DNA of 64,000 nt from JAFKFJ01 sp963786445 (GCA_963786445.1 CAWAZU010000028.1:1-64000), one strand, 5' to 3'; positions 1-9,192 are shown, counted from the first letter of the stretch. A program made the numbers and translations. Notes: a model not told the origin generated them from the letters alone.

Positions 1-147
1 CACGCCGCCGCAGTAGAGGCTTTCGATCGCGCTGTGGCCGATCTCGCTGGCCGGGGCCGCGATATCCTGATTGCTGAGGTTCCGTCGGACGTGAAGGACG
101 TGAACGAGCTGCTGATACGCGCGCCGGGGGCGGCATGCCCGGTGTGA
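1..147 (+). CDS. C-terminal end of a TOPRIM-type primase (partial)
   Basis: The frame is open from the first base of the window and stops with TGA at 145-147. The last residues read as a TOPRIM-domain tail: a strand with ILIAEVP followed by KDVNELL, like the D-x-N-D/E-L-L ending of phage and plasmid TOPRIM primases. It probably supplied primer synthesis together with the D5-like ATPase that follows, whose first ATG (135) overlaps this stop. Only 48 codons are visible, so the family call is tentative. Confidence 0.45.
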   Translation, partial: HAAAVEAFDRAVADLAGRGRDILIAEVPSDVKDVNELLIRAPGAACPV

Positions 148-1720
148 CCAATCTCGCTGAGGTGCGGGCGGTCAAGGAAGGCGCCAAGCGTGCCGGCCGC
201 AAGCGCAGGTCGGGGGTGACGAGCCGCCCGCCGGAGGCGGCCCGGCACTCGGCGAGCTGCTGGACCCGAAGGACCCGATGGCGACGGCGCGGCATATCCT
301 GGCGTCCCAGGTTCACCACGGAAGGCACGCGCATCCTGCATTATTGGCGCGACGAATTCCGCCTGTGGAACGGATCGCATTACCGCATCGCGAGCGATCT
401 GGACGTGGCGCGCGTCGTCAGCGGCATCCTCGAGCGATCGAGATGCCGCGATCGCCAGGGCGAACCCGCGAGGTTCAAGCCCTCGGTGCGCAATATCGCG
501 GACGTGGTGACGCTGCTGAAACACGTCGCGCCGCTCAGCGACGATGCCGATGCGCCGTTCTGGCTGCCGGCGCCGGAGGGCCTCGCGATGAGCAGCTGCC
601 ACCGGCGCGCGAGGTGCTGAATTGCGCCAACGGGCTGCTGCACCTGCGCGAGGGGCTGCTCGACAATGCGACGCCGCGCTTCTTCGCCATGATGGCCTCG
701 CCGGTGCGCTGGACGCCGGATGCGCCCGAGCCCAAGCGCTGGATGCGGTTTCTTGAGGAGCTGTGGCCCGGCGACCTGCAAAGCCGTGCCACGCTGCAGG
801 AATGGATGGGCTACGCCCTGTCGGCCGACACGTCGCGGCAGAAGATCGCCTTGATCGTTGGGCCGCCCCGCAGCGGGAAGAGCACGATCGGCCGCGTCCT
901 GACGGCCCTGATGGGCGATGGCAGCGTGTGCGGGCCAAGCCTCGCCGAGTCTCGCCGATCGGTTCGGGCTGGAGCCGATGATCGGCAAGAGCCTGGCGAT
1001 CACCCCAAGGCGCGCATTGGTGGCCGGGTTGATCAGCAGCAGATCGGCAGTGCGCTGTTGAAGATCAGCGGCGAGGATCCCGTGACCGCGGATCGCAAAC
1101 ACACGAAGGCGTGGAGCGGGCGGTTGCGGATGAAGCTCATGCTGCTGTCGAACGAGCTGCCGTCGCTGTCGGACGCGAGCGGTGCGCTGGCAAGCCGCCT
1201 TCTGGTGCTGCGCCTGACGCGGAGCTTCGAAGACGCCGAGGACCTGCAGCTGGAAAGTGACCTTGAGGCCGAGCTGCCGGCGATCCTGGCGTGGGCCGCG
1301 GAGGGTCAGCGGCCGCGTCTCGCGGCCCACGGGCGCTTCAAGCAGCCGGAGAGTTCCGCTGACGCTATCGCCGCGTTCCGCGACCTCGGCTCCGAGGTGA
1401 AGTCATTCGTGCGTGACCACTGCGTGCTTGACGCCAAGTCCGAGGTGCCAAAGCGCGACCTGGTGCAAGCCTATCGGGTGTGGCGCGGCCTCATGGGTGC
1501 CGAAGGGCGTGTCACCGAAGAGCGCTTCGGCCGCGACATTCGCGCGGCCTGCCCGATGGTCGCAAACCAGCTTGCCGCGCGACGGCCCGCGCCGGGTGCC
1601 GCACTACGCCGGAATTCGGCTCCGCGCCGACGCACTGGCGGAGCTGAACGGCACGGCGACGGCCGACTGGACAAAAATCCCTGCCGCTGGCATAGCGATG
1701 CGCGCGGGCGGCCTCCGTAA
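135..1720 (+). pseudogene. Phage/satellite D5-like primase-helicase, frameshifted
   Basis: The protein is readable only by changing frame. The N-terminal D5_N-like part (HYWRDEFRLWNG) lies in the frame starting at 135. From about 600 the continuation (VLNCANGLLHLREG) is in the frame that ends at 1720. It holds a Walker A motif GPPRSGKST near 870-895 and, after another frame slip at about 950-1010, the sensor region KLMLLSNELPSL of SF3 helicases. Phage and P4-like elements use such proteins to open the origin and start replication. At least two or three single-base indels break the gene, so it is dead unless these are sequencing errors. It follows a TOPRIM fragment, which fits a two-gene replication module. 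Confidence 0.7.
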
Positions 1721-1758
1721 ACAAGACTCGGTTATCTCAAGTAAGGAGATAGTAAAAC

Positions 1759-2604
1759 ATGCCAGCAGCAAGTAAACGGACCGAAGGGCGGGGCGCCGAC
1801 ACGGAGCCGAGCCTCGCAGGCCGGCTCGCCGACCTCAGCGACCGCGAGAACCGGGTGGTGCGCGAGCATGCCGCGCTGCAGCGGCAATTCGAGAACGAGC
1901 TGCACGACGGCAAGCAGCTCGGCTACGCAGAGGCGCTTGCCCGCGCCGACCAGCTCGCCCAGAGGTCCACGCCCTGGCGGCCGAGCTGGCGTCGATCCGG
2001 CAGGAGAAGGGCGGAGCTGCAGCCGAAGGCGGATGCTGAACACCGGCGCGCCGAACGGGAGGCGGACCGCCGCCGCGTCCATTCGATCCCCGGCCTGTAT
2101 CGCGCGTGCGCCGAGAATGCCGAGCAGGCAACATCGCTGGCGGCACAGCTGGGGCAGGTTCTCGGCCGCCAGGTGGCCCTCGAACGGGAGCTGGCCGCGG
2201 CCGTCGGCACGACGAATGCGCAGCGCGCCATGAGCCTCGGGGCGATCGACGGCAGGGTCCGCCACTCGATGGCAAGGCAGTTCGAGGTTACCGTGGATGA
2301 GCCGGGAAAATTCATGGAGGTTCGCGGCTGGCGATCGCCGCCGCACCGCTTCTTCATCCCGAACGGCCAGATCAACCCCGCGCATCCGGACGCGAAACGC
2401 AGTTTCGGAGAGGCGGAACGGAAGATGCTGCGCGACACCGTCGATACCTTCGACGATCGCGACGAGGCCGAGGCCGCCCGCCGGAAGCGCGATCCGACCG
2501 GCGAGAACCTGCACATCCTCGCCGGGCGCGACGGTCTGCTCTGCCTGGTGCCGGGGCGTCGGCAGGCCGGCGAGAAGAGCATCACGAAGGGAGGGGAGCG
2601 CGCC
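1759..2604 (+). pseudogene. Hypothetical coiled-coil phage protein, frame disrupted
   Basis: ATG 1759 is preceded by AAGGAG at 1743-1748. The first 60 residues are charged and helical (probable coiled coil). At about 1965 the coding-like frame changes: a heptad-like stretch ALAAELASIRQE lies in another frame and stops at about 2034. The remainder, including ENAEQATSLAAQLGQVLGRQ and a folded-looking segment RHSMARQFEVTV, continues in the 1759 frame. I do not recognise the family. Its place behind the primase and before other phage-type genes suggests an element-encoded accessory protein. Either one gene with a frameshift or two overlapping genes would fit. Confidence 0.4.
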
Positions 2605-3511
2605 ATGAAAACCCGCGTGACGCCCGAGCTGGCGAAACTGCTTGCCCGCGACATCGTCGCCAGCGGCGGCCCGGAGCCGAAATTCCGCGATCGCTGGTCG
2701 CGTGCCGAAGCCGAGGCGATAGAAAAATGGATGCGGACAATTCCCTGGGGGCGGCGGGCCATAGAGGGCCGCGAGAGCGGCGCATATGCCCGATGGCACT
2801 CGACGTCGTCGAGTATTTCCAGCGCAGCATCCCGCCGACGCGAAGGGCGAGCCGGCCGCGTGGCCGAGAGCCGACCTTCATTCCGCAAGAGCAGGGAGCC
2901 GATCCGTTCGCCGGCGCGCCGCCGGAGGCCCGCGGGCGTATCTCGCCTATGCCGCGGTGGCGCCAGGTTACCACCAGGCCATGCGCGATCCGAAGCATCC
3001 GCAGCACGACGCGCTGGAGGCCCAGACGCGCGCGTTGCGCAAGATCGCAGCAGCAGCGCCGGACACCGGGGAAGCCGCGTCCGCGACCAGCCCGGCGACG
3101 GCCGCGGACGTGCCGAGCACGAAGACGGCGCGTGAGACGGCGATCTACGCGATGCAGCGGGACGAGGCCTATCTCGACAGGCGCCATCCGGGGCACGCTG
3201 ACGCGGTGCGAAAGATGCAGGCGCTTTATGAAGCGAATGCGCCATCGGGCGCGGTCGCCGCGCCCGCGAAAGGCGCCGTCACGCCCCCCGCCCCGGCGCG
3301 ACCAGCCGCAACGGAGGCAGCGCGCGACACCATCGACCGCCTGCAGGCCGATGAGGCGTATCGCGATGGACGCCATCCGGACCACGCCGCGCGCGTGGAC
3401 GAAATGCAGCGCGCCTACCCGGCCGCCTACCCGGCGCCGGCACCAGGTGCGGCTCCTGTCGGCCCGCAGCTGAGCGCCCGACCCATGACATCGTGCAGCT
3501 TCTGCACCTGA
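2605..3511 (+). pseudogene. Hypothetical phage protein with HPxH repeats, frameshifted
   Basis: ATG 2605 has a strong ribosome site (GGGAGGGGAG) although the upstream frame runs into it. The N-terminus (MKTRVTPELAKLLARD) stays in one frame to about 2790. Coding-like sequence then moves to a second frame (FIPQEQGADPFAG, about 2880-2930) and to a third frame from about 2935 to the stop at 3511. That last part has three copies of a roughly 30-residue unit built around DPKHPQH, DRRHPGH and DGRHPDH, each followed by a helix. Such HPxH units recur in phage virion-associated or scaffold-like proteins, but the role is unknown. At least two frame changes make it a probable pseudogene. Confidence 0.45.
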
Positions 3512-3783
3512 TCGAGACCGCTAATGCGACGCTATCCGACGATGCACCGGCCTGCACCGCGCGCGACGTCTCCCGGTTTTCACGGACCTGGTCGCGCTGA
3601 TCGAGCGGCTGCCCAACTCGCGGTCTACTGAACACGAAAGAGAGGTGCTGATACGCGTTCGCCGCCAGCAGGCGGGGCGCGGTCCTCGACCCGCCCGAAT
3701 CCCCCACTCCCCTCGCGGCGCTGCTGCGGCGCCCGCGGGGCGCCCCGCGGCCGGCAGCCCATCTTGAAGACCGGAGAAATCAA
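3512..3783 (+). other. Gene-poor stretch with possible small phage ORF remnants
   Basis: No convincing complete gene is visible. A short coding-like run (HDIVQLLHLIETANATLSD) lies in another frame around 3485-3545, probably the tail of the preceding phage gene or a small separate gene. The second half is C-rich and featureless up to the ribosome site GGAG at 3773-3776. Confidence 0.3.
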
Positions 3784-4300
3784 ATGGCATTCCTTCTGCC
3801 CGTAGTCGCAGCCCTCGTGGAGGCCGCGGATGGGCATTAGCGCCGCGCTCTCGGCCATCGGCAGCGCGATCGCCAGCGCGGGGTCCGCGGTCGGCGGCGC
3901 GCTCGGCATCGGCGGCGCGGCCTCGGCGCCGAGGCTGGCGACGTTGGCATCGGCGCGCTGGTGGGCATCCCGGCTGATATGGCGGCCGGCTCGGGCGGCC
4001 TGGCGGCCGGCGCGGGGGCGGCGGCCGGCATCCTCGGCAGCGGCATCACGGCCGGTTCGGCGCTGAGTGCCGGCGCCGCGCCTCGGCGCCACCTTGCTGA
4101 CCGCGGCGCTGACCAAGCCGAACTGCCGGGGGTGCCGACGGTGCAGGCCGCGCCGTCGCCGAGCAGCCAGGTGGTGCAGGCGGCGGCGTCCAACGTCTAT
4201 CAGCAGGCGGCGATGCAGCGCGGCACCGCCAGCACGATCCTGACCGCCGGCCTCGGCGCGCCGCTGGCTGCCGCCAACGTGCAACAGAAAACTTGCTCGG
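3784..4300 (+). pseudogene. Gly/Ala-rich small phage structural protein, frameshifted
   Basis: A short ORF starts at 3784 (MAFLLPVVAALVEA) and overlaps ATG 3830 (MGISAALSAIGSAIAS). The glycine/alanine-rich protein is followed only by switching frames near 3925, 4075 and 4120. It ends with RGTASTILTAGLG and, after one missing base at about 4287, TLLGQ-stop. The STILT...TLLG tail is a hallmark of a short protein found in many tailed-phage structural modules. Three or more indels in about 150 codons indicate decay or poor sequence quality. The IS2-like element lies about 35 bp beyond its natural stop. Confidence 0.55.
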
Positions 4301-4402
4301 CCAGTAGGGTGTGGCCAAGGTCCCTGCGACCCAGTGAAGCGGCCCCCTAAATCCCCGGAGATGGCTCCACCGCCCGTAAGGGTTAGGAGTAGGATCGTGG
4401 CT

Positions 4403-4795
4403 ATGACTGATCATTTCCCGAAGATCGAGGTGATCACCTCGGTGCAGCGGCGGCGGCGCTGGAGCGCGGCCGAGAAGATGCGCATGGTCGAGGAGACCAA
4501 CCAGCCGGGCGCGACGGTGAGTTTGGTCGCCCGGCGTCACGGTGTCGGGCCGAACCAGTTGTTCACCTGGCGGCGCCTGGCAGCGCAGGGCGCGTTGACC
4601 GCTGCGGCGGCCGGCGAGGAGGTGATCCCGGCTTCCGAGCACCGCGCCCTGCAACAGCAGGTGCGCGAGTTGCAGCGGCTGCTCGGCAAGAAGACGCTCG
4701 AAGCCGAAATCCTCAAGGAAGCCCTTGAGCTGGCCGCCCCCAAAAAAAGACTGCTGCTGCGCTCGGCCTGGCCCGGTCGGGACGGTTCCCAGTGA
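4403..4795 (+). CDS. IS2-like OrfA (transposase helper, HTH/leucine zipper)
   Basis: 130 codons starting at ATG 4403 after an AGGAG site. Residues about 10-60 form a helix-turn-helix of the IS3 OrfA type (RRRRWSAAEKMRMVEE, then VARRHGVGPNQLFTWRR). A leucine-zipper segment RALQQQVRELQRLLGKKTLE follows at about 80-105, and EAEILKEALELA ends the dimerisation region. In IS2 elements OrfA binds the IS ends, and a programmed -1 frameshift yields the OrfAB transposase. The A-rich run CCCCCAAAAAAAGA near 4740 lies in the OrfA/OrfB overlap and could be the slippery site. The frame is intact. Confidence 0.85.
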   Translation: MTDHFPKIEVITSVQRRRRWSAAEKMRMVEETNQPGATVSLVARRHGVGPNQLFTWRRLAAQGALTAAAAGEEVIPASEHRALQQQVRELQRLLGKKTLEAEILKEALELAAPKKRLLLRSAWPGRDGSQ

Positions 4796-5621
4796 GCACC
4801 GTCGCCACAACGCTGGGGCTGGCACGCTCCACCGTCACGGCCCGGCTGACGCCGGCCGAACCTCGGCGCCGCGGCCGTCCGCCGAGCCGGACGATGACCT
4901 GCTCGCCCGGATCAAGGCCGTGATCGCCGACATGCCCACCTACGGCTATCGCCGCGTCCACGCCATCCTGCGCCGCGCAGCCGAGCAGCACGGCGCCCCG
5001 CCGGCGCCGAACCACAAGCGCGTCTGGCGGGTCATGAAGCAGCATGGCCTGCTGCTGCAACGCCATGCCGGGGGCGAGGATCGTCGCCACGACGGCCGCA
5101 TCGCGGTGGCCCAGCGCAATCGCCGCTGGTGTTCGGACGGCTTCGAGGTCGGCTGCGACAACGGCGAGCGCGTCCGCGTCGCCTTCGCGCTCGATTGCTG
5201 CGATCGCGAGGCCATGAGCTTCATCGCCACCACCGGCGGCATCGCCGGCGAACACGTCCGCGACCTGATGGTCGCCGCCCTCGAGCACCGCTTCGGCGCG
5301 GTCGACGAGCTGCCCAATGTCATCGAATGGCTCAGCGACAACGGCAGTTGCTACATCTCCCGCGACACGCGGCGCTTCGCCCGCGGCATCGGCCTCGAGC
5401 CCAGGACAACCCCGTTCGAAAGCCCGCAGAGCAACGGCATGGCCGAAGCCTTCGTCCGCACCTTCAAGCGCGACTATGTCAGGGTCAACCCGATCCCGGA
5501 CGCCCAGACCTTCATGAGCATGCTTCCTGCCTGCTTCGACCACTACAACCGGGTTCACCCGCAGAAGGCGCTCCGCTACCGCTCGCCCGCCGAATTCATC
5601 CGTGCCAACTTAACCACCTGA
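4792..5621 (+). pseudogene. IS2-like OrfB transposase (DDE), N-terminus frameshifted
   Basis: The rve-type catalytic core is intact in one frame from about 4885 to the stop at 5621. It has CSDGFEVGCDNGE (first D), EWLSDNGSCY (second D) and SNGMAEAFVRTFKRDY (E), the DDE triad of IS2 OrfB. A natural N-terminus (GTG 4792 overlapping the OrfA stop, then STVATTLGLARSTVTARL) lies in a different frame. The two join only if one base is restored near 4880. The transposase is therefore probably inactive, unless the indel is a sequencing error or OrfAB is made directly by frameshifting from OrfA into the core frame. Confidence 0.75.
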
Positions 5622-5650
5622 CCCTGTCCGGAATTTCGGGGGCAACAACA

Positions 5651-5947
5651 GACCCCGCCTGGCCGATCGGCGCTTCTGCTGCGCGATGCGAGCCGTGACT
5701 GGATGGACGCTATCTGCTTCCAGGCGCTTCTCGAAGATGCGTTGCCTGGCAGCCGGGTGACCGTTGAGGAGAACGCCGGCACGGCGAGTGGGAGCTGCTG
5801 GCGATCCTCGCGCCGGCGATGACCCGCGCCGAGCCGTTGCCTGGCAGCTGTTGGCGCGATCTTCAACCGGGTGACGCTGCGGCTGGTGAAAATTTTGCAG
5901 CCGGCGCGATCCGAGCGCGCGCGAGGCGGGGGCTGCCGCGCAGATCC
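5651..5947 (+). pseudogene. Fragments of a phage-type hypothetical gene
   Basis: Coding-like sequence resumes after the IS element. One frame reads LLRDASRDWMDAICFQALLE from about 5668 and continues to VEENAG at about 5778. Another frame continues GEWELLAILAPA, and a third reads on from about 5830. The pieces look like one acidic, helical phage protein broken by indels. I do not recognise the family, and no start or stop can be fixed. Confidence 0.3.
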
Positions 5948-6177
5948 TGCTCGACAGGAGCTGGTCATTCACTGACCGGCCGGCGCCTGACTTCGCTCGA
6001 CGCTGACGGGCGCGAGCGCGCGCCTGGCGCGACGCGCGGATGCCGATCTCGATCAGGCGCCGGAGGGGCCTCGTTGCGGCTTTCCACGCGATGCACGAAG
6101 CGCCAGTCGTCAACCTCCGCCAACTCCTCCTCCGACATCAACAGCGATACACGCTGCGTTTTTCCGGTCTGCGTCAT
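5948..6177 (-). pseudogene. Arc-like ribbon-helix-helix regulator, frameshifted
   Basis: ATG is at 6177 on the minus strand. The N-terminus is a ribbon-helix-helix fold: RVSLLMSEEELAEVDDWRF, then HRVESRNEA. The second helix (RRLIEIGIRASRQA) is in the next frame, reached by removing one C from the run near 6060. Such small proteins control phage or plasmid promoters as dimers. It is divergent from the small gene at 6303, so it may once have regulated the intervening promoter region. The single extra base would truncate it within the DNA-binding fold. Confidence 0.55.
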
Positions 6178-6302
6178 CGGCGCTTACTACCCATGTTGCG
6201 TATCATGTGTATCTGCGTATCCTGCGCACTCTGTGCATGCACAGGCTGCACAGGTCTGCCGCGTCAAGGCAACCGTCCCTTTGTCTCGAAAGGAGAATGC
6301 TC

Positions 6303-6875
6303 ATGTCCGCTTTGCTTCGCAACCCTCCGGCTGGCCCGGAAGGCGCCCGCGCGCTGGCGTTCCGCCGGCAAAGACACAGACGCGGCCCCCGGCGCCCCCA
6401 CCGTCGAAGCTGCCACGCGGAGCCGCGCGCATCCGCGGGCCGCGCCGCCGGTGCTCGATCGCCCGTGGGATGCCGATCCCTTGCAGTCAGGACGCCGGGC
6501 GCTGGTGCATTTCGTGCGACGCGAGGCGCGTGTGGGCGCTCAAGGCGAGTGCGAAGCCTTGAGCCAGAAGGAGTGGCGGCCGGGGTGGCGGCGTCGGTGA
6601 CACCGGATGACGTTACCCGCGAGCTTGCAGTGCAGGGCGAATGGAACGCGATGTGCCAGCTGGCTGAGACGCCAGCGGCCGGCGCCGGCGATGTGGTCTT
6701 CAAGCTGGCAATACTTGTGCGCCGATTGACGGGAGAAGCCGCTCTTACGGACGGCGAGGAGATGATCCAGCTCGGATTGGCGGCCTCGGCGCTTGCCGAC
6801 CTGATCGTGCTGCGGCGCGGGGAGCTGCGCTGCCGGACTTGTGCGCGGCGCCGATCGCCACCGACGAGGACGTAA
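6303..6875 (+). CDS. Hypothetical phage-remnant protein, composite frame
   Basis: ATG 6303 follows a clear AAAGGAG site at 6289-6295, so translation initiation is well supported. The first 100 codons are Arg/Ala/Pro-rich and look out of frame; an alternative frame there reads PRDADPLQSGRRAL-like sequence. The second half is convincing as a folded helical protein (TPDDVTRELAVQGEWNAMCQ, then VVFKLAILVRRLTGEAAL). I do not recognise a family. It is likely another element gene with an indel between the ribosome site and the conserved half. Confidence 0.35.
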   Translation: MSALLRNPPAGPEGARALAFRRQRHRRGPRRPHRRSCHAEPRASAGRAAGARSPVGCRSLAVRTPGAGAFRATRGACGRSRRVRSLEPEGVAAGVAASVTPDDVTRELAVQGEWNAMCQLAETPAAGAGDVVFKLAILVRRLTGEAALTDGEEMIQLGLAASALADLIVLRRGELRCRTCARRRSPPTRT

Positions 6876-8065
6876 CCTACTGGGGGGACCTCGCGGCGAA
6901 ACAGCGCGGCGGTTGATCACGGCGGCCTGCCGCGTCGGCCATCGTGCGGCGGCCTCTCCGCACCTCTCCTTTGGCATGGCGGCAAGGGTGGAAGGGTAGC
7001 GACGGCACTGGTAAGGGTTCGGTAAAGGCACGTGAACCCACCAGATACAGAGCTACATCAAAGACTTAGAGCAGCTTGGTAAAGGTGGTAGAGGCACCCC
7101 TCACTTTATAGCGCGCGGGAAAGAAGACAGATGCGTGTATCGCGCGTGTATAAGGTGACCGCTACCTTTTCCACCTTACCGTATCCATTTCCGATACGTC
7201 ATCGGAACGCAACCGAAGGGCCGAGCGGCCGATAAACCATTAAATAGGCTCATAAAATACCGTGAACAGCGGCGGGTGTGGCGCGTGGTCCGGGAGCGCG
7301 GCGCGGTAAGGGTGGTAAGGGTAGCGGCCTCGGTGGAAAGGGTAGCGGCGGCCGATCTGGGGCTGGCGACGCGCCAAACTGCGCGGTGGGCGGCGCATTG
7401 GCGCATGCGCCGTCGCGGGCTGGCAGGCTGCGCGTCTCGAGCTGCGCCGCCGGTTCCGGCGCGGCTTCGCCAGGTGACAGGCCGTGGGCAGTGCGGCCGC
7501 GCTCGGCGCTGCTGTGGGTCGGGCGCTGGCGCGCCGATCGCTCGGTCACCATGCGCACAGGATTGTGGAGACGGAGCGCTGGCGTCGCTCTGCTCGGCAA
7601 GACTGACGGTTGATCAATAGCTTGCGTGCAACGCGAACGTGGGGCTGATGCCAGAATGGGGGACGGGGCATCGGCCGGGCATCCGCGCTGCCGTGCCAGC
7701 TGCCGCAGCTGGGCGTCGCGACGCCGCCGCTGGTCACGGGTGCAGCTGCGCCGGATCGGCCGCGAGTTGCGCATGATCGCATCCGGCGCAGGATCGGTGG
7801 GCGCCGCGAGGTGGCCAGCGGCCGGAAATCGCGCCGGCAAGCGGGGGGGGGGTCGGGTTTTGCCGCCGCGAGCCCACGCGCCCCTCTGCCAGCGTGGTTT
7901 ATCTCGAGTTCGGGAGTTTCTCGGCCGGACAGAACCGCCCCTTGCCGGGAGGGTCGCGGGATAGCTCTTGCCGCGGTTGGCCGGGGGCGACCACCGGAGC
8001 CTGCTGCCTGACCGGCCAGCGGCGATGCCCAAGCGATGCCCTGAGGCCGGGGAAATGGGGAAAAA
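6876..8065. other. 1.2-kb stretch without a recognisable gene
   Basis: Open frames here are short and lack ribosome sites, known motifs or a consistent codon pattern. The part at 7020-7260 is less GC-rich than the rest, with runs such as CATTAAATAGGCTCATAAAATACC, and could hold promoters or an old regulatory end of the element. The 7260-8060 part is G-rich and degenerate. I see no RNA gene. Confidence 0.5.
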
Positions 8066-8081
8066 CCGCAGTTTCCTGCGG
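8066..8081 (+). terminator. Perfect short hairpin just left of the att repeat
   Basis: CCGCAG-TTTC-CTGCGG forms a 6-bp perfect stem with a 4-nt loop, preceded by AAAAA and followed by CTTT. It could end transcription arriving from the phage remnant. It ends 11 bp before the 46-bp att repeat, a typical place for the border of an integrated element. The U-tract is weak, so terminator function is uncertain. Confidence 0.4.
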
Positions 8082-8092
8082 CTTTGCCGATC

Positions 8093-8138
8093 ATTCCTAA
8101 TCCTGGGGCCGTGGGTTCGAATCCCGCCGGGAACGCCA
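8093..8138 (+). repeat. attL-like copy: 3' fragment of tRNA-Arg(CCU)
   Basis: This 46-bp sequence is identical to 49607-49652. It folds as the 3' part of a tRNA: anticodon loop TTCCTAA (anticodon CCT), the 3' side of the anticodon stem, a 5-nt variable loop, T-arm GTGGG-TTCGAAT-CCCGC, the acceptor 3' strand and an encoded CCA. No matching 5' half is found upstream, so this is not a functional tRNA gene. Tyrosine recombinases commonly use this tRNA segment as an attachment core. It marks the left border of the catabolic island. Confidence 0.85.
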
Positions 8139-8182
8139 GTTATATCAATGTGTTACCAGGCATGTCACAAGCCAGAACATGC

Positions 8183-9034
8183 TCAGCAAAACCAATGGGG
8201 CTTCAACGGGGCTTCACTGAGGCCCGGACACACCTGGACGGCGCAGGATGGCGAGGCGATCAGCGCCGCGGCGAGACGGCCGATGGCGGGGTGGGCGGGA
8301 TCGGTCTCGCACGGCAGCTCGCCGACCGGATGGTCCCGGCCGGCCGGGTAGGCAAACGCGATGGCGATGTCAGGGGCGGCGACCGGATCAAGCGCCGCGG
8401 CCTCCAGCGCCGCGCGCGCGGCCTCCAAGTCATCGCCGGGACGCAGCTTCAGGATCAGGCTCAGCCTGACCTGCCCCGGCACCGCGATCAGCCCGCCGCC
8501 TTCGATGCCCGTGACCAGCAGGAACGACCGCCCGATCAGTCCATGAGCCGCGCCCGCCTCCAGCGCCGCCGAGTGCGCGCACAAGGCAGAGAGCACCTTG
8601 TGCGCCGCCTTCAGCGCATCCGCGCCGCGCTCCGGCACGCCGAAATAGGCGGCCGCGCCGCGGCCCCAGACCTCGTCGGCGATCACGGCGGCCGCGTGTG
8701 GGTCCTCGCGCTCGGTGCCCGCCCAGCGCTCGCTCCAACCCTTTACATGCACCGTGTCGGTATGGCCGACGATCAGCAGGCATGGCCCGTCGCCGTCGCT
8801 GCGCCGATGCGCCCAGACATTCGGCCGGCCGGGCAGGAAATCCTCGACCATCGGAGCAAGGCCGAGTGCCCGACATTCCTCGGCGAGCAGCAGCGCCAGC
8901 CCGCGTTCCGCGCCGGTGACGCTCGGCGTACCGACGGCGCGGCGCAGCAGGTCGAGGTCAGGTCCGGTCACGCGGCCAGTGCCGGCAGAAAGGCGCTGGT
9001 TGGCGGCACGCCAATCCCCCGCCGCGTTCCTCAT
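8183..9034 (-). pseudogene. M20-family metallopeptidase remnant
   Basis: The N-terminal part carries the M20/ArgE first metal motif (LLIVGHTDTVHVKGW). The expected GRGA-D-x-K-x-G metal motif reads GRGAAAYFGVPE, so the Asp and the following central catalytic region (Glu-Glu and later ligands) are missing. Sequence rejoins in the dimerisation domain (GIEGGGLIAVPGQVRLSL). The C-terminus breaks off near 8240, about 100 bp from the att repeat, and ends in unrelated residues. At 283 codons against about 400 for the family it is internally deleted and 3' truncated. It was probably a deacylase or carboxypeptidase of the island. Confidence 0.7.
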
Positions 9035-9152
9035 CCTGACGAACGAACTGAGGCCGTTCCACCGGGCCGGTCAAGCCCTCGGGGCCAGCGTCGCAGAGGG
9101 TACCGGTCTGATCGCCACCGATTTTTCCCCCTGAAATGGAAGGCGACCGCAA

Positions 9153-9170
9153 TTTGCATACAAATGCAAA
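9153..9170. promoter_or_regulatory. LacI-type operator candidate 1
   Basis: TTTGCAT-ACAA-ATGCAAA is an 18-bp perfect inverted repeat of the AT-flanked, CG-poor kind bound by LacI/GalR proteins. It lies 6 bp from a second palindrome and upstream of the ABC operon that ends with the LacI-type regulator gene at 15623. Confidence 0.55.
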
Positions 9171-9176
9171 AGCCGC

Positions 9177-9192
9177 TTGCATCCGGATGCAA
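9177..9192. promoter_or_regulatory. LacI-type operator candidate 2
   Basis: TTGCATCC-GGATGCAA is a 16-bp perfect palindrome with the central CG typical of LacI-family operators. It shares the TTGCAT/ATGCAA arms with the neighbouring site; the two centres are about 23 bp apart, so two dimers could bind side by side. It lies 205 bp upstream of the first transporter start, leaving room for a promoter and leader. Confidence 0.6.

Larger units (their letters stand above)
4333..5650 (+). mobile_element. IS2-group (IS3 family) insertion sequence
   Basis: Two overlapping reading frames of IS3-family type are bounded by imperfect inverted ends. The left end has GGCCCCCTAAATCC at 4341-4354. The right end, read in reverse complement from 5650, gives TGTTGTTGCCCCCGAAATTCC. 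Both match the CCCCC-centred tips of IS2. GACCC occurs at 4328-4332 and again at 5651-5655, a possible 5-bp target duplication; the exact left base is uncertain by about 2 bp. The element sits in the phage remnant, just after a structural-type gene. Confidence 0.8.

Noticed and set aside
8093..8138. Functional tRNA-Arg gene
   Set aside because: The D-arm, the 5' acceptor strand and the 5' side of the anticodon stem are not present upstream of either 46-bp copy, so these are fragments.
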